DNA of 11,047 nucleotides from Gemmatimonadota bacterium. Lineage in GTDB: Bacteria > Gemmatimonadota > Gemmatimonadetes > Longimicrobiales > Longimicrobiaceae. How positions within the stretch are numbered: the stretch's first letter is position 1; every line of letters begins with the position of its first letter. This document shows, in pieces, positions 5,341 through 11,047 of the stretch. The notes under the pieces are model-generated. The model searched no databases. It was not told the DNA's origin and saw only the letters and a program-made list of their open reading frames with translations. The position numbers and the translations under genes were made by a program. The stretch lies in the NCBI GenBank assembly GCA_019348475.1, contig JAHWJJ010000097.1, positions 1 through 11,047 on the forward strand. Direction: 5' to 3'.

Positions 5341-6840
5341 TCAGGACGGCGCCTGCGCGGGCGGCCGCTCGGGAAGGAACACGCGAAACCGCGTCCCTTT
5401 TCCCTCCTCGCTTTCTGCACCGATCGTGCCCCCGTGCGCCTCGACGATCTCGCGGGCGATCGCCAGCCCCAGCCCGCTTCCCACCGACCGCGGCTGCGCC
5501 TCGTTCTCCACCTGGAAGAACTTCTCGAAGATGCGCGGCAGCTTCTCGGGGGCGATCCCCACCCCCGTGTCCTCCACCTCCACGCGGATCCCCCCGTCGT
5601 GGCGCGCCGCGTCCACGCGGATGGTGCCGCCGCTGGAGGTGAACTTGAAGGCGTTGGAGAGCAGGTTCCCCAGCACCTCGCTCAGCCGGTCCTCGTCCCC
5701 CACGATGCGCGGGGGAAGGTCGTCCGCCAGCCGCACGGGAAAGTCGATGCCGTTCTGCACCGCCAGCACCCGGAAGTCGCTGGTCAGGTCGTCGAAGAAC
5801 GACCGCAGATCGATCTCCCGCAGCTCCAGGCGCGCCCCGCCGGCCTCGAAGCGGCTCACGTCCAGCAGCCGGTGCACCAGCCGCCCCAGCCGGTCCGTCT
5901 GCGCGTTCACCGCCTCCAGCGTCTTGTGCTGCTGCTCGTTCACCTCGCCGTAGATCCCGTCCGCCAGCAGCGTCACGTACCCGCGGATCACGCTCAGCGG
6001 CGTCTTGATCTCGTGGCTGGCCACGGACACGAACTCCGCCTTCAGCCGGTCCAGCTCGCGCAGCTGCTCGGTCATGGTGTCGAACGACCGCGCCAGGTCG
6101 CCCAGCTCGTCCGGCCGCTCGTCGGGAATGCGCACGTCGGGGTCGAAGTCCCCCTCCGCCACCGTGGCCATGCCCCGCCGCAGCTCGCCGATGGGGCGCA
6201 GCAGCGTGCGGGTGAGCAGCACCCCGATCACCAGCGTGGCCGCCAGCGCCAGTCCCAGCGCCACCAGCGTGGTCGTCACCGCGCGGCGGGCGACCACCTC
6301 GGCGCGGTCCACCTCGCGCTCGGTGCGCCGGTTGATCGCGCGCTCGATGCGGTCCAGCCGCGGGTCCATCTCCCCGAACCGGTCCTCCAGCGCCCGCCGA
6401 ACGGTCTCCGCCGCGGTCCGGTCGCCGGCGCCCAGAACCCGGCGCTCCTCCGCCAGCGTGGCCGCGATCCGCGCCCACAGAGCCTCGGCCGGGGCGCTGG
6501 CGCCGGCGTACGCCGGGTCCTGGCGCAGCACCTCCAGCGCGCGGCGCACGCGGGCCGCCGCGCTGTCGGCCTGCAGCCGCGGGCGAATGGTGTCGGCCGG
6601 GTTCCCGGCAGCCAGGCTTCCCAGCGGGTACAGCGCCACGTAGCGGCGCTGCGCGTCGCTCACCGTCTCCACCCCGCTACGCAGGTCGCCCAGCGCGTCG
6701 GTGGCCTCCACCCCCAGGTGGTCCAGGCGGTGCGCGATCTGGTGCAGGTCGTTCAGGGCCAGCAGCCCGTACGCCGCCGGGATGGCGAGCAGCACCGAGA
6801 TCCCCACCAGCGTCAGGACGATTCGTTGCCTGAGGCTCAT
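5341..6840 (-). CDS. Membrane-bound sensor histidine kinase (HAMP-HisKA-HATPase_c)
   Basis: A 499-residue two-component sensor kinase. TM1 is at about 7-28; a periplasmic region of about 160 residues, helical in appearance and probably a four-helix-bundle-like sensor, follows to about 187; TM2 lies at about 188-210. Then come a HAMP linker (about 211-264, with LRPIGELRRGM), the dimerisation/phosphoacceptor domain with SHEIKTP where H276 is the phosphorylated histidine, and the ATPase domain: N box NLLSNAFKF (392-400), G1 DTGVGI (424-429), F box RIFEKFF (436-442), G2 GSGLGLA (454-460). All catalytic motifs are intact. No response regulator is in the window, so its partner is encoded elsewhere. 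It lies between mazG (73-base gap) and the TPR-like lipoprotein (20-base gap) on the same strand. The signal sensed is unknown. The start is ATG 6838-6840, directly before TM1; no Shine-Dalgarno site is seen. Confidence 0.95.
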   Translation of the reverse strand: MSLRQRIVLTLVGISVLLAIPAAYGLLALNDLHQIAHRLDHLGVEATDALGDLRSGVETVSDAQRRYVALYPLGSLAAGNPADTIRPRLQADSAAARVRRALEVLRQDPAYAGASAPAEALWARIAATLAEERRVLGAGDRTAAETVRRALEDRFGEMDPRLDRIERAINRRTEREVDRAEVVARRAVTTTLVALGLALAATLVIGVLLTRTLLRPIGELRRGMATVAEGDFDPDVRIPDERPDELGDLARSFDTMTEQLRELDRLKAEFVSVASHEIKTPLSVIRGYVTLLADGIYGEVNEQQHKTLEAVNAQTDRLGRLVHRLLDVSRFEAGGARLELREIDLRSFFDDLTSDFRVLAVQNGIDFPVRLADDLPPRIVGDEDRLSEVLGNLLSNAFKFTSSGGTIRVDAARHDGGIRVEVEDTGVGIAPEKLPRIFEKFFQVENEAQPRSVGSGLGLAIAREIVEAHGGTIGAESEEGKGTRFRVFLPERPPAQAPS

Positions 6841-6913
6841 CCGTGATCGCCAGGGGAAAGGGGGGTGCGGGCCGTCGCCGGCAGGGCGGATGACGACGGA
6901 TGCAGGAATCGCG

Positions 6914-7732
6914 TCACGGCGCCTCCGTGGCGGGCCGGGCCGCGCGCTCCCTGCGCTTCACCTCGTCCCACAGTACGTCCAGCTCCGCCAGCCCCGCGTG
7001 GCCCAGCACGACGCCGCGCTCCCGCGCCAGCCCTTCCAGCGCGGCGAAGCGGCGCGCAAACTTGGCGTTGGCCCGGCCCAGCGCCGCGCTGGGGTGCACG
7101 TGCGCCAGCCGCGCCAGGTTCACCGCGGCAAAGAGAAGGTCGCCCACCTCGTCCTCCAGCCGGTCCGGGTCGGCGGCCTGCAGCTCGCGGCCGATCTCCT
7201 CGGTCTCTTCGCGCACCTTTTCCCAGGCGCCGCGGGGGTCGGGCCAGTCGAAGCCCACCCGGGCCACCCGGTCCTGGATGCGAAAGGCGCGCAGCAGGGG
7301 GTCCAGCCCGTGCGGCACCTCGTCCAGGATGCCGCCGCCGGGGCGGTGGGTCCGCTCGCGCGCCTTGATCGCCTCCCACGGCTCCGCCTCGCCCAGGCCG
7401 TACAGGTGGGGGTGCCTGCGGCGCATCTTTTGCTCCAGCCCCGCCACCACGTCTTCGCGGCTGAAGGCACCGGTTTCTTCGCCGATCACCACCTGGAAGG
7501 CCACGTTCAGCAGCAGGTCGCCCAGCTCGCCGCGCAGCGCCGCCGCGTCGCCGTCGGCGATGGCGCCCGCCACCTCGTGCGCTTCTTCCAGCAGGTAGCG
7601 GGTGAGCGACGCCGGCGTCTGCGCCGCGTCCCACGGGCAGTGGGCGCGCAGGAACTCGACCAGCGCCAGGGCGCGGTCCAGGGTGCCGCCTTCTGGGCCG
7701 GCGGGGCGGGTTTCGGCTTGCGATCCACTCAC
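6914..7732 (-). CDS. mazG: Nucleoside triphosphate pyrophosphohydrolase MazG
   Basis: MazG hydrolyses NTPs and dNTPs to monophosphates and pyrophosphate, thought to clean the pool of abnormal nucleotides and, in E. coli, to influence ppGpp under starvation. The 272 residues (from the GTG at 7732) contain both MazG repeats. The first has CPWDAAQT (32-39), EE-xx-E at 49/50/53 and E69-xx-D72 in GELGDLLLNVAFQ. The middle carries KMRRRHPHLYG and the linker WEAIK. The second repeat has VGFDWPDPRGAWEKV, EE-xx-E at 175/176/179 and E195-xx-D198 in EVGDLLFAAVNLAR. All Mg2+-binding acidic residues are present in both repeats. A TTG at 7771 would extend the protein by 13 residues, but it lies inside the predicted -35 box of this gene, so GTG 7732 is preferred; it is then nearly leaderless. 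It is transcribed divergently from alr and heads the mazG-kinase-lipoprotein cluster. Confidence 0.96.
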   Translation of the reverse strand: MSGSQAETRPAGPEGGTLDRALALVEFLRAHCPWDAAQTPASLTRYLLEEAHEVAGAIADGDAAALRGELGDLLLNVAFQVVIGEETGAFSREDVVAGLEQKMRRRHPHLYGLGEAEPWEAIKARERTHRPGGGILDEVPHGLDPLLRAFRIQDRVARVGFDWPDPRGAWEKVREETEEIGRELQAADPDRLEDEVGDLLFAAVNLARLAHVHPSAALGRANAKFARRFAALEGLARERGVVLGHAGLAELDVLWDEVKRRERAARPATEAP

Positions 7733-7746
7733 GGTCGGCCTAGAAT
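7718..7746 (+). promoter_or_regulatory. Predicted alr promoter
   Basis: TTGCGA (7718-7723, 4 of 6 matches) and TAGAAT (7741-7746, 5 of 6) are separated by exactly 17 bases. The start would be near 7753, about 3 bases before the alr GTG at 7756, again leaving no room for a Shine-Dalgarno site. The -35 box lies inside the mazG coding sequence. Confidence 0.5.
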
Positions 7747-7771
7747 ACTCGGTTTGTGTCTGATCCGTCAA
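7742..7771 (-). promoter_or_regulatory. Predicted mazG promoter, overlapping the alr promoter
   Basis: On the minus strand, TTGACG (7771-7766, 5 of 6 matches) is followed after 18 bases by TATTCT (7747-7742, 4 of 6). Transcription would start near 7735, about 3 bases before the GTG at 7732, giving an almost leaderless message. Its -10 box covers the same bases as the -10 box of the alr promoter on the other strand, so the two promoters cannot easily be occupied at once. The -35 box lies inside the alr coding sequence. Confidence 0.5.
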
Positions 7772-8928
7772 CGGGGGTTTCCCGGGCCTGGGTAGAGGTG
7801 GACGAGGCGGCGCTGCGGCGCAACCTGCGCCGCGTAAAGGACGCCGCGGGGCCCGGCGCGGCCCTGGTGCCCATGCTCAAGGCCAACGCGTACGGCCTGG
7901 GGGTGGCCGCCGTGCTGCGCATGGTGCGCGCGGAGCTCGCTCCCGGCGAGCTGTTCGCCGTCGGCGTGGCCGCGGTGGCCGAGGGGGAGGAGCTGCGCGC
8001 CCTGGGGTGGACGGGGCGCGTCGTCGTTTTTGCCCCCGCGCCCCCCGGCGAGCTCGCCCGCGCCGCCCGCGCCGGCCTTACCCCCGCGCTTTCGGACCTG
8101 GACGGCGTGCGCCGCTGGGCCGCCGCTGCCCGGGACCAGGGGCGCCGGCTGGCGTTTCACGCCGAGGTGGACACGGGGATGGGGCGCGCCGGGTTCCCGT
8201 ACGCCGACGCGGCCGCCTGGGGGGGCGCGGTGGAGGCGATCGCCGCGGACCTTTTGGAGTGGGAGGGGTGTTTCACGCACTTCCATTCCGCGGACGAGCC
8301 GGAGCTGGCGCCCACCGACGAGCAGCAGCGCCGCTTCGCCCGCGCGCTGGAGGCGCTGCCGCCGCCGCGCGGCGGGGCCGTGCGGCGGGTGGTGCACAGC
8401 GCCAACAGCGCCGCCTCGGTCCGGCGCCAGGGGTACGGCGGCGACCTGGTGCGGCCCGGGATCTTTCTCTACGGCGGGTCGGCCGGGCCCGGGGCCGTTC
8501 CCAAGCCGGTCGTCGCCGTCCGCGCCCGGGTGGCGCTGGTGAAGGACGTGCCGGCGGGGTGGACGTGCGGATACGGGGCCACGTACACCGCGCGGCGCCC
8601 GGAGCGCTGGGGGACGCTCGCCATCGGCTACGGCGACGGCATCCCCCGCGCGCTTTCCCCCGCGGGGGGACAGGCGCTGGTCCGCGGGCGGCGCGTGCCG
8701 GTCATCGGCCGCATCTCCATGGACATGACGGTGGTGGACCTGACGGAGGTGCCGGAGGCCCGGGCAGGCGACGCCGCCACGCTGATCGGCCGGGACGGCG
8801 AGGAGGAGATCGGGCTGGACGAGGTGGCGGCGAAAGCCGGCACCATCTCGTACGAGATCCTCACCGGGCTGGGCGCGCGCCTTCCCCGGGTGTACCTGGA
8901 CGGAACGCGGACCCCCGGCGCCGCGTAA
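7756..8928 (+). CDS. alr: Alanine racemase (PLP-dependent)
   Basis: Alr interconverts L- and D-alanine in the cytoplasm and supplies D-Ala for peptidoglycan. The 390 residues match the family length (about 360-390). The N-terminal TIM barrel begins with AWVEVDEAALRRNL; K42 in MLKANAYGLG binds PLP as Schiff base; the region with HAEVDTGMGRAGF includes R144; then HSANSAA (214-220) and R233 in RPGIFLYG. The C-terminal beta domain has CGYGATYTA, with Y273 matching the second catalytic base (Tyr265 of the Geobacillus enzyme), IGYGDG, and RISMDMTVVDLT with M322-D323. All key residues are intact. The start is GTG 7756, in phase with the conserved N-terminus and just after the predicted -10 box; no Shine-Dalgarno site. 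It is divergent from mazG and ends in TAA, with a terminator 11 bases after the stop. It appears to be a single-gene unit. Confidence 0.97.
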   Translation: MSDPSTGVSRAWVEVDEAALRRNLRRVKDAAGPGAALVPMLKANAYGLGVAAVLRMVRAELAPGELFAVGVAAVAEGEELRALGWTGRVVVFAPAPPGELARAARAGLTPALSDLDGVRRWAAAARDQGRRLAFHAEVDTGMGRAGFPYADAAAWGGAVEAIAADLLEWEGCFTHFHSADEPELAPTDEQQRRFARALEALPPPRGGAVRRVVHSANSAASVRRQGYGGDLVRPGIFLYGGSAGPGAVPKPVVAVRARVALVKDVPAGWTCGYGATYTARRPERWGTLAIGYGDGIPRALSPAGGQALVRGRRVPVIGRISMDMTVVDLTEVPEARAGDAATLIGRDGEEEIGLDEVAAKAGTISYEILTGLGARLPRVYLDGTRTPGAA

Positions 8929-8939
8929 CAAGACGACCC

Positions 8940-8984
8940 CGCGGCGGCACTGGCCGGCTGGCACGGCCCGGCCGCCGCGCTTTT
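8940..8984 (+). terminator. Intrinsic terminator of alr
   Basis: CGCGGCGGC (8940-8948) pairs with GCCGCCGCG (8971-8979), with inner GGCC/GGCC pairing possible in the loop, followed by CTTTTG. The T4 stretch and its position 11 bases after the alr stop make this the most convincing intrinsic terminator in the window. Confidence 0.7.
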
Positions 8985-9033
8985 GCGGGCGCTCCGGCGC
9001 CCGCTCACCGAGCACGACCCGGTCTTTCTACGG

Positions 9034-10299
9034 ATGCGATCCCGCTTTCTATTCGGCCTGTTCGCCGCCTTCGCGGCGACGGCGGCCGCCTGCTCCGACG
9101 AGACGCCCACGTTCTCGGGTCCGGGCTCGTTTCCGCCGGGGAGCATCGCGGCCACCCGCGAGGTCATCCTGCCGGCGGCGAGCTTCTTTCGCGTGCTGGG
9201 CAGCTTCAGCGGCTACAGCGACGCGTCCGACGCGTCGTACCTGGTGGTGGCCAACCAGTTCGAGGGCGAGCTGAACGCGCACGCCCTGGCCCGCTTTCGC
9301 GGCTTTCCCCGCACGGTGACCTACGTGCGCAACGGCGCCACCCGGACCGACTCCACCTTCACCATCGCCGAGAGCCGGCTGGTGCTGGGCGTGGACACCC
9401 TGGCCGTGGCCGGCGCGCCCTTCACGCTGCAGGTGTGGGAGGCGGCGCAGCGCTGGGACCCGGCGACCGCCACCTGGACGCTGGCCGTGGACTCGGCGGG
9501 GGACCGCGTCCCGTGGACGGAGCCCGGCGGCACGCGCGGCGCGCTGCTGGGAGAGGCCACCTACCCCGCGGCCGGCGGCGACTCGCTGGTGGTCCCCCTT
9601 TCCGCCGCCGCCTACCAGCGGCTCGCGGACACGCTTTCGCACGGCGTGGTGCTGACGGTGGCCGAGACGGGCGCCCGGGTGGAGTTCTCGGACGTGCTGG
9701 TGCGCATCGGCGTGCGCCCCGACAGCGCCAGCCCAGACACCATCGTCCGCTTTACGGCCGGCAGCGGCACCGAGCGCGTGACCGTCTACACGCCGGAGCA
9801 GCCGGACGCGCCGCCGGGGACCGTCGGCGTGGGCGGCATCCGTTCCGCCCGCACCCTCCTTGAGCTGAACCTGGACCAGCGCGTCCCCGGGTGCGCCGCG
9901 ACGGAAACGTGCGCCGACGTGCCGCTGAGCCAGGTGCAGCTGAACCAGGTCGCCGTGCTGCTGCGGCCGGCGGCGGTCCCGCGCGGGTTCGCGGCGCTGA
10001 ACCGGGTGCCCCTGGCGCTGCGCCTGGTGGTGGAGCCGGAGCTGGGGCGGGTGGCCCCGCTGGGGCAGACCAGCCTGGACCGCGACGTGTCCTTCGCGCG
10101 CGGCGACACCCTGCTGGCGCTGCCGGTGACCGCGCTCACCAACTCGCTGATCGCCAACGACTCGCTTCCGCGCACCTTCGCGCTGGTGAGCGAGCTGCCG
10201 GGGGTGGACTCGCCCCCCACGTTCGGCGTGCTGTTCCTGGATCCCGACGCGCGGCTGCGCATCGTGTACACGCTTCCCGCCCGCCGTCCGCTGCCATGA
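9034..10299 (+). CDS. Predicted lipoprotein of unknown function (421 aa)
   Basis: I do not recognise the family. The start at ATG 9034 gives a signal peptide MRSRFLFGLFAAFAATAAAC with C20 as a probable lipidated Cys (lipobox AAAC, a weak form), followed by an acidic SDETPTFSG linker. The mature part is rich in beta-strand-forming segments (VLPAASFFRVLGSFSGYS, SRLVLGVDTLAV, RVTVYTPEQP, LALRLVVEPELG, RLRIVYTLP) and has no membrane helix. C287 and C293 (CAATETC) are its only other cysteines and may pair. A longer frame from 8983 exists, but it would begin inside the alr terminator and add 17 residues before the signal peptide, so it is rejected. The stop codon overlaps the ATG of the next gene (ATGA), implying translational coupling with the outer-membrane barrel protein. 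A surface or periplasmic partner of that barrel is a reasonable guess. No Shine-Dalgarno site is seen. Confidence 0.85.
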   Translation: MRSRFLFGLFAAFAATAAACSDETPTFSGPGSFPPGSIAATREVILPAASFFRVLGSFSGYSDASDASYLVVANQFEGELNAHALARFRGFPRTVTYVRNGATRTDSTFTIAESRLVLGVDTLAVAGAPFTLQVWEAAQRWDPATATWTLAVDSAGDRVPWTEPGGTRGALLGEATYPAAGGDSLVVPLSAAAYQRLADTLSHGVVLTVAETGARVEFSDVLVRIGVRPDSASPDTIVRFTAGSGTERVTVYTPEQPDAPPGTVGVGGIRSARTLLELNLDQRVPGCAATETCADVPLSQVQLNQVAVLLRPAAVPRGFAALNRVPLALRLVVEPELGRVAPLGQTSLDRDVSFARGDTLLALPVTALTNSLIANDSLPRTFALVSELPGVDSPPTFGVLFLDPDARLRIVYTLPARRPLP

Positions 10300-11047
10300 C
10301 CATCGCTCGCACCCTGTGCGCGGCCGCGGCCGCGGCGCTCTCCCTGCTCCCCAACGGCCCGGCGGCGGCGCAGTCGCTGCTCTCGGCGACCGGGCTGGGC
10401 ACCCCCCTGGAGGCGGTGGACGCCCGGGCCCGCGGGCTGGGCGGGGTGCCGCTGGGGCTTCCCGAGCCGCAGATGTCGCTGGTGAACCCCGCCGCGGCGG
10501 TGGGGCTTCCCGCCGCCGGGCTCACCGTCACCTTTCAGGCGGACGAGATCTCCGGCGCGGCGGGCGACCGGGCGCAGGACTACAGCACGGCGCGCTTTCC
10601 CGTGGTGCAGGTGGCGTTCCCCATCGGCGAGCGGGTGGTGGCGCAGCTGGGATACGCCGCCGTGCTGGACCAGAACTGGGCGGTGACGCGCGAGGACAGC
10701 ATCCTGATCACCGGCGAGCGGCTGGCGGTGCTGGACCGGTTCCGCTCCAGCGGCGGGGTGGCGCGGCTGCGCGGCGGGGTGGGATACCGCCTGCTGCCGC
10801 GGCTGGACGTGGGCGCCGCCGTGGACGTGTACACCGGCGCCGCGCGCGACACCGCGTACCGCATCTTCACCGTCGGCGGGCTGCTCCCCAGCGTCACCGC
10901 CACCACGTACGAGTGGCGTGGCGTGGGGCTGGGCGCCGGCGCCCGGTGGCGCGGCGAGGCGTTCAGCCTTTCCGCGGCGCTCTCGGGGGGCGGCTCGCTC
11001 ACGGCCGCGGCGCAGGACTCGGGCGTGGTGAGCAAGGAGTACTCGCT
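10296..11047 (+). CDS. Outer-membrane beta-barrel protein, N-terminal part (3' end outside window)
   Basis: An open frame of 250 complete codons to the end of the window, beginning at the ATG that overlaps the previous stop by 4 bases. The signal peptide MTIARTLCAAAAAALSLLP...AAAQ has a probable cleavage after A25. The mature start SLLSATGLGTPLEAVDARARGLGG, followed by MSLVNPAA near residues 60-67, follows the pattern 'R..G.GG ... .NPA' of PorV/OmpP1/FadL-like outer-membrane proteins. After this come alternating strands and turns typical of a barrel: VVQVAFPIGERVVAQLGYAAVL, ARLRGGVGYRLLPRLDVGAAVDVY, GVGLGAGARWRGEAFSLSAALSGGG. It is coupled to the upstream lipoprotein. Substrate and exact family are not visible, because the remainder of the barrel lies outside. 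FadL/PorV-like is the best guess; another barrel family is possible. Confidence 0.82.
   Translation, partial: MTIARTLCAAAAAALSLLPNGPAAAQSLLSATGLGTPLEAVDARARGLGGVPLGLPEPQMSLVNPAAAVGLPAAGLTVTFQADEISGAAGDRAQDYSTARFPVVQVAFPIGERVVAQLGYAAVLDQNWAVTREDSILITGERLAVLDRFRSSGGVARLRGGVGYRLLPRLDVGAAVDVYTGAARDTAYRIFTVGGLLPSVTATTYEWRGVGLGAGARWRGEAFSLSAALSGGGSLTAAAQDSGVVSKEYS

Noticed and set aside
4190..6846. Long plus-strand open frames (587 and 736 codons) across the kinase and lipoprotein genes
   Set aside because: They are antisense to genes with full sets of conserved motifs, are low-complexity (rich in R, P, A, G) and arise from GC-rich codon bias.
7733..7771. TTG 7771 as the start of mazG
   Set aside because: This TTG is the first half of a good -35 box (TTGACG) for mazG itself, and the extra residues precede the conserved region; GTG 7732 fits the promoter better.
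8983..9033. Upstream start (8983) for the 421-residue lipoprotein
   Set aside because: It lies within the T-run of the alr terminator and would put 17 polar residues in front of a clear lipoprotein signal peptide.

Overview
This is a high-GC bacterial chromosomal segment. The organism is very likely a diderm: the window holds two predicted lipoproteins, the start of an outer-membrane beta-barrel protein and a periplasm-facing sensor kinase. The style fits Gemmatimonadota, most likely a Longimicrobium-type bacterium. The signs are the intergenic octamer tracts built on AGTGCG/CGCACT, the leader of the small Cys-rich peptide, and TATATT-type promoters without clear Shine-Dalgarno sites. That assignment is recognition from memory, not a search. 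Most genes are housekeeping genes.

Layout. (1) 1-351, plus strand: the end of pntB (NAD(P) transhydrogenase beta subunit), followed at once by an octamer tract. (2) 515-724, plus: a 69-residue peptide gene that looks like a class I lanthipeptide-type RiPP precursor, with the best Shine-Dalgarno site in the window and a hairpin behind it. No modification enzyme lies in the window. (3) 921-1850, plus: ftsY, with its own predicted promoter. (4) 1851-2232: a 382-base gap with octamer repeats, two hairpins, a REP-like stretch and a 108-bp octamer array that ends exactly at the recG start codon. (5) 2233-4305, plus: recG, starting with TTG. (6) 4306-4723: a gap full of hairpins and palindromes. (7) 4724-7732, minus: mazG, a HAMP/HisKA sensor kinase and a TPR-like lipoprotein, possibly one transcription unit. 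(8) 7718-7771: a compact divergent promoter region between mazG and alr, with overlapping -10 boxes. (9) 7756-8928, plus: alr (alanine racemase) with a terminator. (10) 9034-11047, plus: a 421-residue lipoprotein overlapping by 4 bases a beta-barrel protein that runs off the window.

How they relate. FtsY (membrane targeting), RecG (fork repair), MazG (NTP house-cleaning) and Alr (D-Ala for peptidoglycan) are independent core functions. The kinase and TPR-like lipoprotein probably form an envelope-linked unit. The final lipoprotein/barrel pair is probably a translationally coupled outer-membrane unit. The candidates for something new are the orphan RiPP-like peptide (515-724), the octamer repeat family with its array abutting recG, and the near-symmetric, apparently leaderless mazG/alr promoter pair.
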